From positions 124,001 to 188,000 of the forward strand of contig JANWVT010000001.1 in the NCBI GenBank assembly GCA_025056255.1: a stretch of DNA of 64,000 bases, given 5' to 3'. The translations under genes and the position numbers were made by a program. The notes below the pieces were generated by a model. It was given only the letters and a program-made list of their open reading frames with translations, made no database searches and was not told the DNA's origin. This DNA is from Bernardetiaceae bacterium. GTDB lineage: Bacteria; Bacteroidota; Bacteroidia; Cytophagales; Thermoflexibacteraceae. Shown here in pieces: positions 18,606 through 27,228 of this stretch; position 1 is the stretch's first letter; each line of letters opens with the position of its first letter.

Positions 18606-18685
18606 AAAAACACTTTCCACCAAACAAATTGGGCAACCTTTTTGCAAAAAGATTGTCTGTCTGAACAAAATTCCACTCACAAATT

Positions 18686-19303
18686 ATGAAACAATTGCTC
18701 ATCATTTTTGGTCTGCTAACTGCTCCTACAGTAGCATTCTCTCAGTTAGACATAGGGGTAGGGTTGAAGTTAGGTGGCGGGGTGTCACAAATTAATTTTG
18801 CGCGTGTTACTAACCCCCAAGCGGGGGGAGCATTTGTTCCCGGCGATGCACGCGTGAGTTTTCACGGGGGTGGCTTTGTACAAGCCAAAGTTGCAGGTAT
18901 TATTTTGCGCCCAGAACTGTATTTTACTTCTATTGGCAGCCAAGCCATTTTTGAAAGCCAAAACGCGCAACAAGTGCAAACCCAAATTAAGAACTACAAC
19001 ATTAATCGGATAGACTTGCCTATTTTGGTTGGATTTGGCTTTGCAAAATTATTACGCATCAATGCCGGTCCGGTATTGAGCGCTACGGCTGGCAACAACA
19101 CAACTGTTAATCAGAAACTCAATAGCGCCACCGTAGGACTGCAAGCAGGCGTAGGATTAGACATCGGCAAATTAGGCATTGACGTGCGCTACGAAGGTAG
19201 TTTTAGCAACATCAGCAACGAACTAAATCTGGGTAACTTTAGTTTCCCCGCCGACCAGCGCATTAGGCAATACATGGTGAGCCTGAGTTATCGGTTGTTT
19301 TAG
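18686..19303 (+). CDS. Outer-membrane beta-barrel protein (PorT-like family)
   Basis: 205 residues with a signal peptide (MKQLLIIFGLLTAPTVAFSQ) and an alternating amphipathic pattern ending in YMVSLSYRLF, whose terminal phenylalanine is typical of outer-membrane barrels. The GVGLKLGGGVSQ start resembles the porin-family/PorT-like eight-strand barrels common in this phylum. No specific role can be assigned. Confidence 0.8.
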   Translation: MKQLLIIFGLLTAPTVAFSQLDIGVGLKLGGGVSQINFARVTNPQAGGAFVPGDARVSFHGGGFVQAKVAGIILRPELYFTSIGSQAIFESQNAQQVQTQIKNYNINRIDLPILVGFGFAKLLRINAGPVLSATAGNNTTVNQKLNSATVGLQAGVGLDIGKLGIDVRYEGSFSNISNELNLGNFSFPADQRIRQYMVSLSYRLF

Positions 19304-19338
19304 GCTTCTTTGCAGCCTGGTAAGTGCCAATTAGTGGT

Positions 19339-19369
19339 TGCGGTTGTTCGTGAGAGGCGAGCAACCGCA
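19339..19369. repeat. Hairpin with REP-like segment in the loop
   Basis: 8-bp stem tgcggttg (19339-19346) and caaccgca (19362-19369). The left arm and loop read ggttgttcgtgaga, close to the hairpin at 22627-22650. It lies 36 nt after the beta-barrel gene and could end its transcript. A second stem ggttttc/gaaaacc follows near 19432-19455. Nothing else is seen up to 19574. Confidence 0.45.
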
Positions 19370-19574
19370 TATTGTTTATCTCCCTTGCAGATAATTACTC
19401 GTAGTAGCACAAACACTACGCAATGGAAGTGGTTTTCAAAGGTTTGGAAAACCTTTAAGAGTGGAGCGTTGTTGTACTATGCGCGCATTGGCAGTGTAGA
19501 TGGCTTGTGAAAAAATGCACAACAGCAAGAGAAAGATAACCAAATAAACAATTAATGTTATTAACTATTAAAGT

Positions 19575-19599
19575 AAAAAAGACGCGCAAAGCGCGTCTT
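19575..19599 (-). terminator. Terminator of the tRNA-like transcription unit
   Basis: 9-bp GC-rich stem aagacgcgc/gcgcgtctt with loop aaa. On the minus strand it is followed by six T. It lies 48 nt after the 3' end of the first tRNA-like copy. Confidence 0.7.
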
Positions 19600-19647
19600 C
19601 TTTAAACCTTAACCAATAAACAACACATAAAATAAACACATGCTTTG

Positions 19648-19805
19648 CTGTAGGGGAAGGATTCGAACCTTCACGGGGTCGTTAGGCAACTACAAAGAAA
19701 ATAAGAGGAAGCGACTGTTCATGATTTTATTTTCTCTGTAGGCTTTATCCGAAACTCCCCACCCCCGAGACAGGAGGGCATGGCTGCCAGTTTCATCACC
19801 CTACA
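19648..19805 (-). tRNA. tRNA-like RNA, GUC anticodon, variable region about 89 nt (copy 1)
   Basis: Minus strand 158 nt. Acceptor TGTAGGG pairs with CCCTACA (7 bp), discriminator G. The D arm is ATG/CAT with loop AAACTGGCAGC, as in leucine tRNAs. The anticodon arm is CCCTC-CTGTCTC-GGGGG, with U33, G34 U35 C36 and C38. The T arm is GAAGG-TTCGAAT-CCTTC. Between the anticodon and T arms lies a variable region of about 89 nt, closed by GGGG/CCCC, containing a 15-bp hairpin with one G.U pair (CTACAGAGAAAATAA with TTATTTTCTTTGTAG). CCA is not encoded, as for the ordinary tRNAs here. U37 is unusual. Not a tmRNA (it has full D and anticodon arms) and not a standard isoacceptor. May be non-translational or a divergent aspartate-type tRNA; function unknown. 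Confidence 0.7.
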
Positions 19806-19892
19806 TTATAAAGTTTTTAATGAATACGACTTATATTAAAAACTTTTGAATTATTTTGCCCCTAAAAGGCTAAAATCAAAGAACTTTCAAAG

Positions 19893-20036
19893 CTGTAGGG
19901 GAAGGATTCGAACCTTCACGGGGTTGTTAGGCACAGAAGAAAGTGAAGCAAGTGATTGTTTCACACTCTCAGGCTTTATCCGAAACTCCCCACCCCCGAG
20001 ACAGGAGGGCATGGCTGCCAGTTTCATCACCCTACA
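19893..20036 (-). tRNA. tRNA-like RNA, GUC anticodon, variable region about 75 nt (copy 2)
   Basis: Minus strand 144 nt, paralogue of copy 1. The first 66 nt (5' half through the anticodon arm and variable-arm base) are identical in both copies, and the last 41 nt differ at one position. The middle differs completely in sequence, yet still pairs: GAGA(gt)GTGAA with TTCAC-TTTC, 9 bp with a 2-nt bulge. Acceptor, D, anticodon and T arms are as in copy 1. It lies first in the unit, directly behind a good promoter, with 87 nt to copy 1. I infer co-transcription and processing of both from one transcript. Confidence 0.7.
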
Positions 20037-20055
20037 TGGTAGTTGTTTGATGTAG

Positions 20056-20088
20056 CAAAATTACAATAAACGAAAACAATATTGCAAA
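20056..20088 (-). promoter_or_regulatory. Promoter of the tRNA-like unit
   Basis: On the minus strand TTTG (plus 20085-20088), 21 bp after its TTG, then TAATTTTG (plus 20056-20063), matching the Bacteroidetes consensus. Predicted start is near 20049, 13 nt before the first tRNA-like RNA. The region also separates it from the divergent Lrp/AsnC gene. Confidence 0.7.
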
Positions 20089-20170
20089 TTTCGCAACGAT
20101 ATTTGTTGAAATTTCGTGAATTCGCAATAATAAAAGGGTTTTATTATAAAAATCGTTTTTTAGGTGCCTT

Positions 20171-20653
20171 ATGAACGATAAAAATTTAGAAATTGACAAT
20201 ATCGACATCAAGATATTGTCTGAACTAATGAAAGATGCCAAAACACCATATACTGAAATTGCAGAAAAGGTGTGTGTTTCTGGTGGCACAGTTCATGTGC
20301 GCATGAAAAAACTCGAGAAAATGGGCATTGTGCGAGGAGCCTCGCTCATTATTGATTTTAGTAAGTTAGGTTATGACATCACTGCTTTTTTAGGAATTTA
20401 TCTTCAACGAAGTTCCATGTATGAAGCGGTTTGTAATGAGTTGGCAAAAATTCCCGAGATTCTCACCCTGAACTACACAACAGGGGCTTACAGCATCTTT
20501 GCCAAACTTACTTGCCGCGATACCAACCACTTGCGTGAAGTTTTGTACGAAAAAATTCAAAAAATAAGGGGCATTGAACGAACTGAAACGTTTATTTCAT
20601 TAGAAGAGCGCATCAATCGCCCCTTGCAAATTGACCAGAGTTTATACAAGTAA
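20171..20653 (+). CDS. Lrp/AsnC family transcriptional regulator
   Basis: 160 residues. N-terminal AsnC-type helix-turn-helix (NIDIKILSELMKDAKTPYTEIAEKVCVSGGTVHVRMKKLEKMGIV) and C-terminal RAM ligand-binding domain (AFLGIYLQRSS, EILTLNYTTGAYSIFAKLTCRD). Family knowledge: octameric regulators responding to amino acids. Divergent from the tRNA-like unit and convergent with ribBA (5 bp between stops). The regulated genes are unknown. Confidence 0.92.
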   Translation: MNDKNLEIDNIDIKILSELMKDAKTPYTEIAEKVCVSGGTVHVRMKKLEKMGIVRGASLIIDFSKLGYDITAFLGIYLQRSSMYEAVCNELAKIPEILTLNYTTGAYSIFAKLTCRDTNHLREVLYEKIQKIRGIERTETFISLEERINRPLQIDQSLYK

Positions 20654-20658
20654 AAAAA

Positions 20659-21891
20659 CTACTCGTCAATTAAGATTTTATGTCCCATTTTGTCGCGTTT
20701 GGTTCGCAAATACTTCGCATTGTGCGGGTTTGCTGGGAACTGAATAGGCACTGTTTCTACAATTTCCAACCCGTAGCCTATCAAACCCGCACGCTTTTTA
20801 GGATTGTTGGAGATAAGCCGGATTTTACTGATTCCCAAGTCGCGAAGAATTTGTGCCCCCACGCCGTAGTCTCGGGCGTCCATTGGCAAGCCCAGCCTCA
20901 GATTTGCCTCTACGGTGTCTAAACCCTGCTCTTGCAGTTTGTATGCTTTTAATTTATTAATCAGCCCAATGCCACGCCCTTCTTGGTTCATGTACAATAC
21001 AACCCCCTTTCCGGCTTTCTCTACCATTTGCATAGCTCCGTGCAGTTGCTTGCCGCAATCGCAGCGGCAAGAGCCAAAAATGTCGCCAGTTACACAAGAG
21101 GAATGAACGCGGACTAATATGGGCTCGTCTTTCTCCCATGTACCTTTAATGAGTGCCATATGGATAGCCCCTGTATTAGTTTGCCGATAGGCTGCCAGTT
21201 CAAAGTTGCCGTAGTCGGTAGGCATGTGCACGCGCTCTTCCATCACAATGAGCGACTCTCTTTTGAGGCGATATGAGATAAGATCTTTAATAGCTACTAA
21301 TTTCAGTCCTTTTTCATCAGCAAATTGGCGCAGTTCAGGCAGCCGAGCTGGCTCCCCAGATTCATTCAGCACTTCAATAATAACCCCCGCTGGGTATAAT
21401 CCTGCCAATCTTGCCAAATCTACGCTCGCCTCGGTATGACCAGCACGACGCAAAACCCCTCCATTAATGGCTTTGAGCGGGAAAATATGTCCCGGACGGC
21501 GAAAATCGTCGGGTCGAGAATTACTATCGGTAAGGGCTTTAATCGTTTTGGCGCGGTCGGTTGCCGAAATGCCTGTTGTTACGCCATGTCCTTTTAAATC
21601 TACTGTAACGGTAAATGCCGTTTGGTGCATGTCTGTATTTTTGCCGACCATGAGGTCTAAACCCAACTGTTCACAGCGCTCTTCGGTTAGCGCGCAGCAC
21701 AACATACCGCGCGAGGAAAGCATAAAATTAACCGTTTCGGGAGTAATCAGTTCAGCAGCGCATACTAAATCGCCCTCATTTTCACGGTCTTCATCATCTA
21801 CCACTATCACCACTTCGCCACGCCGGATGGCTTCAATAGCTTCTTCTATGGTGTCTAAGCGAATAGATTCTTGCGAGTTTTTGTTCATCAT
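20659..21891 (-). CDS. ribBA: Bifunctional 3,4-dihydroxy-2-butanone-4-phosphate synthase / GTP cyclohydrolase II
   Basis: 410 residues from ATG 21889-21891 (the next ATG, 21886-21888, is equally possible). A longer frame to 22053 reads into the neighbouring gene and is not used. The RibB half (residues 1-205) has [14 protein letters not shown] and [16 protein letters not shown]. The RibA half has the zinc-cysteine motif [17 protein letters not shown] and [16 protein letters not shown], and [10 protein letters not shown] near the end. It supplies two entry reactions of riboflavin synthesis. No FMN riboswitch is possible in the 43-bp gap upstream. Confidence 0.96.
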   Translation of the reverse strand: MMNKNSQESIRLDTIEEAIEAIRRGEVVIVVDDEDRENEGDLVCAAELITPETVNFMLSSRGMLCCALTEERCEQLGLDLMVGKNTDMHQTAFTVTVDLKGHGVTTGISATDRAKTIKALTDSNSRPDDFRRPGHIFPLKAINGGVLRRAGHTEASVDLARLAGLYPAGVIIEVLNESGEPARLPELRQFADEKGLKLVAIKDLISYRLKRESLIVMEERVHMPTDYGNFELAAYRQTNTGAIHMALIKGTWEKDEPILVRVHSSCVTGDIFGSCRCDCGKQLHGAMQMVEKAGKGVVLYMNQEGRGIGLINKLKAYKLQEQGLDTVEANLRLGLPMDARDYGVGAQILRDLGISKIRLISNNPKKRAGLIGYGLEIVETVPIQFPANPHNAKYLRTKRDKMGHKILIDE

Positions 21892-21934
21892 AAAAGTTCT
21901 TGCCGCGTTTTTCCATCGGCTTATTAATAAAACC

Positions 21935-23242
21935 TCAAAAAAATGCTTTGAGTTTTGCCATATGCAAAGTTCGCAAAAAACGATTGCCTGAACAAACCAA
22001 GAGCCAAAGTATTGGTAAATAACTGACTTTGTAACGCGCCAGCGCACCGACATTGGGCGAGCTGAGCGTGAGTATCACCGCCAGTGTTGCCGCAAATACT
22101 ATGGCAGCTATAATTTCTGCAAGGTGTTGGGTGTGGTTTGGCAGGCGAATGCCCAAGGCAAGTGCTAGTAGCAGCAGATTTTCCATGCCCACCCACTTGC
22201 GCAGCAGATTTCCGCCTTCCCAAGGCATCGGGGCAAGCAGAGTAGCTTTTAGTGCAAAGGGAATTTGGCCGACAAGGCTGAAAAAATCGGGTTGCAGGTC
22301 TAACCAAATCAGGTTGTCTGCATCGCTAATGGCAACCATGCGCTCATAGTTGCGATGTACGGCTATTGCCAGCCCATCAAGCGAAAGGTTCGGATGCAAC
22401 TGACCCATTGCCCACAACAAAAGCGGCAGCAGCACAACAGCCACAGCCAAGGTCAGCCATAAGTGTTTTTGCCATTTGAGCAGCATATATACCGCAAGGG
22501 TAAGCATGGCAACGGCGAAAATGTAATATTTCACCTCAAAGAGTATCCATGCGGCAAAAGCGGCGGTTGTGATGAGTAAGCATACAATCACCATGGTTTG
22601 TGTCCTCACAAACCACTTGCAGGAGGGTTGTTCGTGAGGACACGAACAACGGCAGTAGTGTGCAACCAGCAGCAGCACTGCCCAAAAGAGCAGCCCCATA
22701 GCCCCCCAGAGCAGCGTTTCTTTCAGCAGCCCCGCCGACCAAAACACAACCGAAGGCACAAGAAAAAAGGCAATGACTACGGGTATTTTCAGGTTATCAT
22801 TGCGGCGGCAAAGCTCATTACCCAGCAGCCAGAAGCCCGCAAAGGCAAAAGCCGAAAACCAAGCACTGATGAGCCAAATGTTTTCGCCCGTCAGTAAACT
22901 TATCAATGCTGTTGCTTTGCACAGGAAAATGAAAGAAGGCGAAAGGTCAGGAAAGCCGTTCAAGTAGTAAAAATCGCCTTGCGGCATGTCGTAGGGGAAC
23001 TGCCAAAATCGCCACAGCGACTCCATCAGGATTTCGCGCAGCAACAGGCTTTGCTGAAAAGTATGCACCACATCGCCGCCATTGTAATAACGCTGAAAAA
23101 TACCAACCACTGCCCACCCTGCCGCTATTTTGAGCAACAGCCCCGGCAAAAAAATGCTGCCCAGCGGCTGTGAACGCAGTTTGCGGACAAGCCCATACAG
23201 CGCGGGCAGTACAATCAACACGTGAAACAAAGCATAGAACAT
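21935..23242 (-). CDS. Multispan membrane protein of unknown function
   Basis: 435 residues with about ten hydrophobic helices, such as [35 protein letters not shown] and LIWLDLQ. The architecture recalls membrane glycosyltransferase-like proteins encoded beside polysaccharide genes, but I find no catalytic motif. One soluble, Cys-rich insertion ([20 protein letters not shown], about residues 198-217) is encoded by a pair of DNA hairpins (22595-22650), so it looks like an inserted repeat tolerated in frame. GC content is visibly higher than in the flanking genes. Confidence 0.75.
   Translation of the reverse strand: MFYALFHVLIVLPALYGLVRKLRSQPLGSIFLPGLLLKIAAGWAVVGIFQRYYNGGDVVHTFQQSLLLREILMESLWRFWQFPYDMPQGDFYYLNGFPDLSPSFIFLCKATALISLLTGENIWLISAWFSAFAFAGFWLLGNELCRRNDNLKIPVVIAFFLVPSVVFWSAGLLKETLLWGAMGLLFWAVLLLVAHYCRCSCPHEQPSCKWFVRTQTMVIVCLLITTAAFAAWILFEVKYYIFAVAMLTLAVYMLLKWQKHLWLTLAVAVVLLPLLLWAMGQLHPNLSLDGLAIAVHRNYERMVAISDADNLIWLDLQPDFFSLVGQIPFALKATLLAPMPWEGGNLLRKWVGMENLLLLALALGIRLPNHTQHLAEIIAAIVFAATLAVILTLSSPNVGALARYKVSYLPILWLLVCSGNRFLRTLHMAKLKAFF
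22595..22650. repeat. Pair of palindromic hairpins inside a coding sequence
   Basis: First hairpin 22595-22614: 8-bp stem ggtttgtg/cacaaacc with loop TCCT. Second hairpin 22627-22650: 10-bp stem gttgttcgtg/cacgaacaac with loop AGGA. Loops and neighbouring stem bases are reverse complements, as in paired REP elements. Related cores occur in several spacers of this window. Confidence 0.75.
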
Positions 23243-23252
23243 ACATTAGCAA

Positions 23253-23921
23253 ATGACAGTACACAAGGCAGATGCCGAAATTACAGAGATGCTGGCAGAT
23301 GTTTTCAGCTTAGGATATAATTTTACAACGGAAGCTCTACCAAAACACATGGATATGAACCCGAGCGAAATTCTCAACAAGTTGCGAGGCGGCGCAACGA
23401 TTCATCCCCATAGCCCTGAGTTTGCCTTCATCAATCAGATAGTACCGCAGACGCACCGATTGATAGCCCAACTTAATAATCTTTCCGATAGCAATGACAT
23501 CAGAGCCTGTCTGAGTGAAATTACAGGCAGCGAAATAGATGCTTCAACCGTCATTTTTCCGCCTTTCTATACCAATTTTGGGCGACTGATTCGCATCGGC
23601 AAGGGCGTGTTTATCAACCATGCCTGCTCATTTCTGGATATTGGCGGCATTACGATAGAAGATGAAGTAATGATAGCCCCGCGTGTCAATCTGACCACTG
23701 AAAACCACCCGCTGAACCCCAATGAGCGGCGAACGCTGCTCACTGCACCAATTGTCATCAAACGTCGCGCATGGATAGGCGCGGGCGCAACCATTTTGCC
23801 CGGGGTTACAATTGGCGAAAATTCAGTAGTAGCAGCAGGGGCAGTTGTTACCAAAGATGTACCCGCCAACACAGTTGTAGCGGGTGTGCCGGCAAAGCCC
23901 GTCAAGCGGATTGACGAATGA
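23253..23921 (+). CDS. Sugar O-acetyltransferase, left-handed beta-helix (maltose/galactoside acetyltransferase-like)
   Basis: 222 residues. The C-terminal 130 residues carry hexapeptide repeats (IGKGVFINHACSFLDIGG, IGAGATILPGVTIGENSVVAAGAVVTKDVP) and the NHPLNPNERR substrate loop with the catalytic His. The N-terminal 70 residues are helical. The chosen ATG leaves only 10 bp to the divergent gene, so a later ATG near 23349 (MDMNPSEIL) could be the real start. Acetyl-CoA-dependent acetylation of a sugar or nodulation-type substrate is likely; substrate unknown. Confidence 0.82.
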   Translation: MTVHKADAEITEMLADVFSLGYNFTTEALPKHMDMNPSEILNKLRGGATIHPHSPEFAFINQIVPQTHRLIAQLNNLSDSNDIRACLSEITGSEIDASTVIFPPFYTNFGRLIRIGKGVFINHACSFLDIGGITIEDEVMIAPRVNLTTENHPLNPNERRTLLTAPIVIKRRAWIGAGATILPGVTIGENSVVAAGAVVTKDVPANTVVAGVPAKPVKRIDE

Positions 23922-24006
23922 CCCAAACAACGGCAAATGTTTCGGACATTGACAGGATTTTCCGATATTGCCAATCAGGTATTTGACATTTCTAATCTAA
24001 TCTTCC

Positions 24007-26574
24007 ATGAAGCGATTTCTTCTCATGTTTTTGTGCCTGTTGATGTTTACAGCGGGCGCAAGGGCACAAGCCAATTATTTCTACCCCAATAGCGGGCAGA
24101 TGAATCCCGCCATTCCTACGCCCGAGCAGTTTTTGGGCTACCCGATAGGCAGCCACCACACGCGCTACGACCGCATAGTTGCCTATTTTCAGGAATTAGC
24201 GCGGCTTTCCGACAAGGCAACTTTTGAGGTATTCGGGCAGACCTACGAGCATCGCCCACTGGTAGCTTTGACCATCACCAGCCCTGCCAATCACAGCCGC
24301 TTAGAAGACATTCGCCAGAAGCACTTGCAGCGCAACACCTCTACTGCCTACGACAATGAGCCAATAGTAGTGCAAATTGCTGCCAATGTTCACGGCAACG
24401 AGGCTTCGGGTGGCGAAAGCACCCTGCTAACCGCCTACTACCTGTTGGCTTCGGAAAGCGACGAAGTGAAAAATTGGCTCAATAACATGGTCATCATCAT
24501 TGAGCCGGTGCAAAATCCCGACGGGCGCGACCGCTTCAATACGTGGGTCAATATGCACAAAGCAAGCCCCTTGGTGGCTGACCCCTTAGACCGCGAGCAT
24601 ACCGAAGTATGGCCTGGCGGCAGAATGAACCACTACTGGTTCGACCCCAACCGCGATTGGTTCCTGCTGGTGCATCCCGAAGCGCAGGCACGCGCCCGAT
24701 TCATCCACAAGTGGCGCCCTTACGTATTTGTTGACCACCATGAAATGGGCACCAACAGTACCTTTTATTTTGACCCGGGCAAACCCAGCAGCGACAACCC
24801 CCTTGTACCCGACCGCCTCTACAAGCAAGTGTACCCCAAATTCAGCAAGTACTTTGAGCAAGCCATGAACGGCATCGGGTCGCAATATTTCACCCGCGAA
24901 GTATTTGACAAACTCTACCCGGGCTACGGTTCCAGCTATATCAACTTTTACGGAGGCGCGGGCTTCCTCTTTGAGCAGGCAAGTTCACGCGGGCATGTGC
25001 AAGAAACCCCGACAGGCGAAATCACTTTTGCTTTTACTATTCGCAACCAGTTCCTTTCCGCTTTGGCGACCCTGCGAGCAGCACAAGCCGAGCGCAGCGA
25101 ACTGTTGAACATGCGCCGCGACTTTTTCCGCGTCAGCCGCGAGCAAGCAGCCCGCAGCCCGATTAAAGGCTATGTATTCGGCGATGCAGCCGACCCGACG
25201 CGCACCAATGCTTTTGTCAATCTGTGCTTACAGCACGAAGTGGAAGTTTACGAGGTAGAAACCCCGCTCAACTTAGCGGGCAACCGCTTTGAGAAAGGCA
25301 GTGCATACATTGTGCCGACTGAACAGCCCAACTACATCATGGTGCGCTCGCTGTTTGAAAAATCCATCCCCTATGCCGACAGTTTGTTTTATGATGCCTC
25401 TGCATGGTCGCTTATCCACGCCTTTAACTTGCCCTATGCCGAAATCAGAACAGCAGTTACAAAGGGGGCAAAAGTAACCGCACCGAAAGTTGCCACGCCG
25501 CCTGCCGTTGAAAAAGCACCTTACGGCTACCTCATCCGCTGGACAGACTACAACGCGGCGCAAGCGGTTTATCATCTGTTAGACGGCGGTGCAGTGGTGC
25601 AATCCGCTTTCCGTCCGTTCAGCATCAATATCAACGGCAAAACCGAAAACTTCGGCTATGGAACTGTTTTCCTGCCCGTTCAACAGCAAAAAATCGGAGC
25701 CGATTCGCTGTTTAACTTGCTCAAAAAAGTACAGGCAAGGGCAAAAATCGCCATTCAGGGTATCAGCAGCGGCAGAAGCACCGAGGGCATAGACTTAGGC
25801 AGCAACTACATCCGCACCCTGAAAAAGCCCGAAGTGCTGATGATTGTTGGGCAGGGCGTAAGTCCTTATGAAGCAGGTGAAGTTTGGCACTTGCTCGACC
25901 AGCGCGTAGGAATGCCCGTCAGCAAGGTAGAAATTGGCAACCTAAATCGGGTAAATTTAAACCGCTACAATACTATCATCATGGTAAACGGCACGTACAA
26001 CCTTGACAAGACCTTCACCGACCGCCTGAAAATGTGGGTACAAAACGGCGGCACACTCATTGCCCAAAAAACAGCTGTTGAATGGGTCATTAAGAACGGG
26101 CTGACCAAAGAGAAACTCATGCCTGCCGATACAGCAAGAAATGCCAAACCGGTTCGCTATGACTACGATAATGCGGTGTACATAGAAGGGGCAAAATCCA
26201 TAGGCGGCGTCATTCTGGAAATGGACGTGGACACTACGCACCCCATCGGATTTGGTTTCCACAGCCGCAAAGTGTCGGTTTTCCGCAACGGGACAACTTT
26301 CCTCAAACCTTCGGAAAGCCCTTACAATACCATTGGTCAATACACAGCCAATCCGCTCATTGGCGGCTATGTATCAACCCCTAATCTGAAAAAAATGCAA
26401 AATGCAGCTGCCATTATTGTCAGCGGCGAGGGGGCAGGACGCGTAGTGCTTTTTGCCGATAATCCCAATTTCAGGGGTATTTGGTACGGCTCTAACCGTC
26501 TGTTTCTCAATGCTGTTATTTTCGGCAGCAACATTACTGTACCAACAGTGGTCAGCAGCCAAGAAGAAGACTAA
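24007..26574 (+). CDS. Secreted M14-family zinc carboxypeptidase
   Basis: 855 residues with a signal peptide (MKRFLLMFLCLLMFTAGARAQ). The peptidase M14 domain spans about residues 40-380: zinc ligands in NVHGNEASGG, substrate-binding NPDGRDRF, a third ligand in FVDHHEMG. A C-terminal domain of about 400 residues resembles the GATase/immunoglobulin-like extension found in large secreted Bacteroidetes M14 proteins. Likely acts on peptides outside the cell or in the periplasm. GC content is clearly higher than in the flanking genes. Confidence 0.88.
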   Translation: MKRFLLMFLCLLMFTAGARAQANYFYPNSGQMNPAIPTPEQFLGYPIGSHHTRYDRIVAYFQELARLSDKATFEVFGQTYEHRPLVALTITSPANHSRLEDIRQKHLQRNTSTAYDNEPIVVQIAANVHGNEASGGESTLLTAYYLLASESDEVKNWLNNMVIIIEPVQNPDGRDRFNTWVNMHKASPLVADPLDREHTEVWPGGRMNHYWFDPNRDWFLLVHPEAQARARFIHKWRPYVFVDHHEMGTNSTFYFDPGKPSSDNPLVPDRLYKQVYPKFSKYFEQAMNGIGSQYFTREVFDKLYPGYGSSYINFYGGAGFLFEQASSRGHVQETPTGEITFAFTIRNQFLSALATLRAAQAERSELLNMRRDFFRVSREQAARSPIKGYVFGDAADPTRTNAFVNLCLQHEVEVYEVETPLNLAGNRFEKGSAYIVPTEQPNYIMVRSLFEKSIPYADSLFYDASAWSLIHAFNLPYAEIRTAVTKGAKVTAPKVATPPAVEKAPYGYLIRWTDYNAAQAVYHLLDGGAVVQSAFRPFSININGKTENFGYGTVFLPVQQQKIGADSLFNLLKKVQARAKIAIQGISSGRSTEGIDLGSNYIRTLKKPEVLMIVGQGVSPYEAGEVWHLLDQRVGMPVSKVEIGNLNRVNLNRYNTIIMVNGTYNLDKTFTDRLKMWVQNGGTLIAQKTAVEWVIKNGLTKEKLMPADTARNAKPVRYDYDNAVYIEGAKSIGGVILEMDVDTTHPIGFGFHSRKVSVFRNGTTFLKPSESPYNTIGQYTANPLIGGYVSTPNLKKMQNAAAIIVSGEGAGRVVLFADNPNFRGIWYGSNRLFLNAVIFGSNITVPTVVSSQEED

Positions 26575-26720
26575 CGATACGTTGGAGTAGTTTTTCTTGG
26601 TTAAACTATGCAACTCGTTGCCGCTAGTGAGGACTCACGCACAATGGCGTGATGCGCATGGCAACTCTTTTATAATCTGCCGAACTAGTTAGCTTTGTGG
26701 GCATCGTACCTTATGTTCAT

Positions 26721-27215
26721 ATGTCAGTTATTATTCGCAAAGGAACAGCAGCAGACTTGCCGGCGGCTCATCGGCTCATTGTGGAATTAGCCATTTACGA
26801 AAAAGCTGAACACGAGGTGATTACTACTCCTGAGCAAATGTTGCAAGATGGTTTTGGCGACCGCCCTGCATATGGTTTTTATGTGGCAGCACTTACCCCA
26901 ACCAACCAGATTGTAGGCATGGCGCTTTATTATACGCGCTACTCTACTTGGAAAGGGCGCTGTTTGTATTTGGAAGACCTTATTGTTACCCAAGATTGGC
27001 GCGGCAAGGGCATCGGCAAGTTGCTTTTTGACGCCATAGTACGAGAGTGTTTAGAGCAAAACATGCACATGCTCACTTGGCAAGTGTTGGATTGGAACAC
27101 GCCAGCTATTGAGTTTTATAAGCGACTGGGAGCACACTTAGATGCCGAATGGCTCAATGGCAAACTTTTCCGGCATCAACTCGAACAGTGGACGTTTGGT
27201 CATCCACGCGCTTAA
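26721..27215 (+). CDS. GNAT family N-acetyltransferase (diamine/SSAT-like)
   Basis: 164 residues from ATG 26721 (MSVIIRKGTAADLPAAHRLI); an upstream ATG at 26697 would add eight residues. The acetyl-CoA loop is VTQDWRGKGIGKLLFDAIV. The motif GMALYYTRYSTWKGRCLYLEDL resembles spermidine/spermine or diamine N-acetyltransferases. Substrate is inference. Confidence 0.85.
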   Translation: MSVIIRKGTAADLPAAHRLIVELAIYEKAEHEVITTPEQMLQDGFGDRPAYGFYVAALTPTNQIVGMALYYTRYSTWKGRCLYLEDLIVTQDWRGKGIGKLLFDAIVRECLEQNMHMLTWQVLDWNTPAIEFYKRLGAHLDAEWLNGKLFRHQLEQWTFGHPRA

Positions 27216-27228
27216 ATTTCCAAAGGTA

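Noticed and set aside
19648-20036. Group I or tmRNA-like gene, or a selenocysteine tRNA
   Set aside because: No group I core is visible in 158 nt, the anticodon is GUC rather than UCA, the acceptor is 7 bp, and full D and anticodon arms exclude tmRNA. No tag-peptide reading frame is conserved between copies.
19846-20055. Plus-strand open frame across the second tRNA-like copy
   Set aside because: It reads the antisense of a structured RNA and has no conserved protein features.
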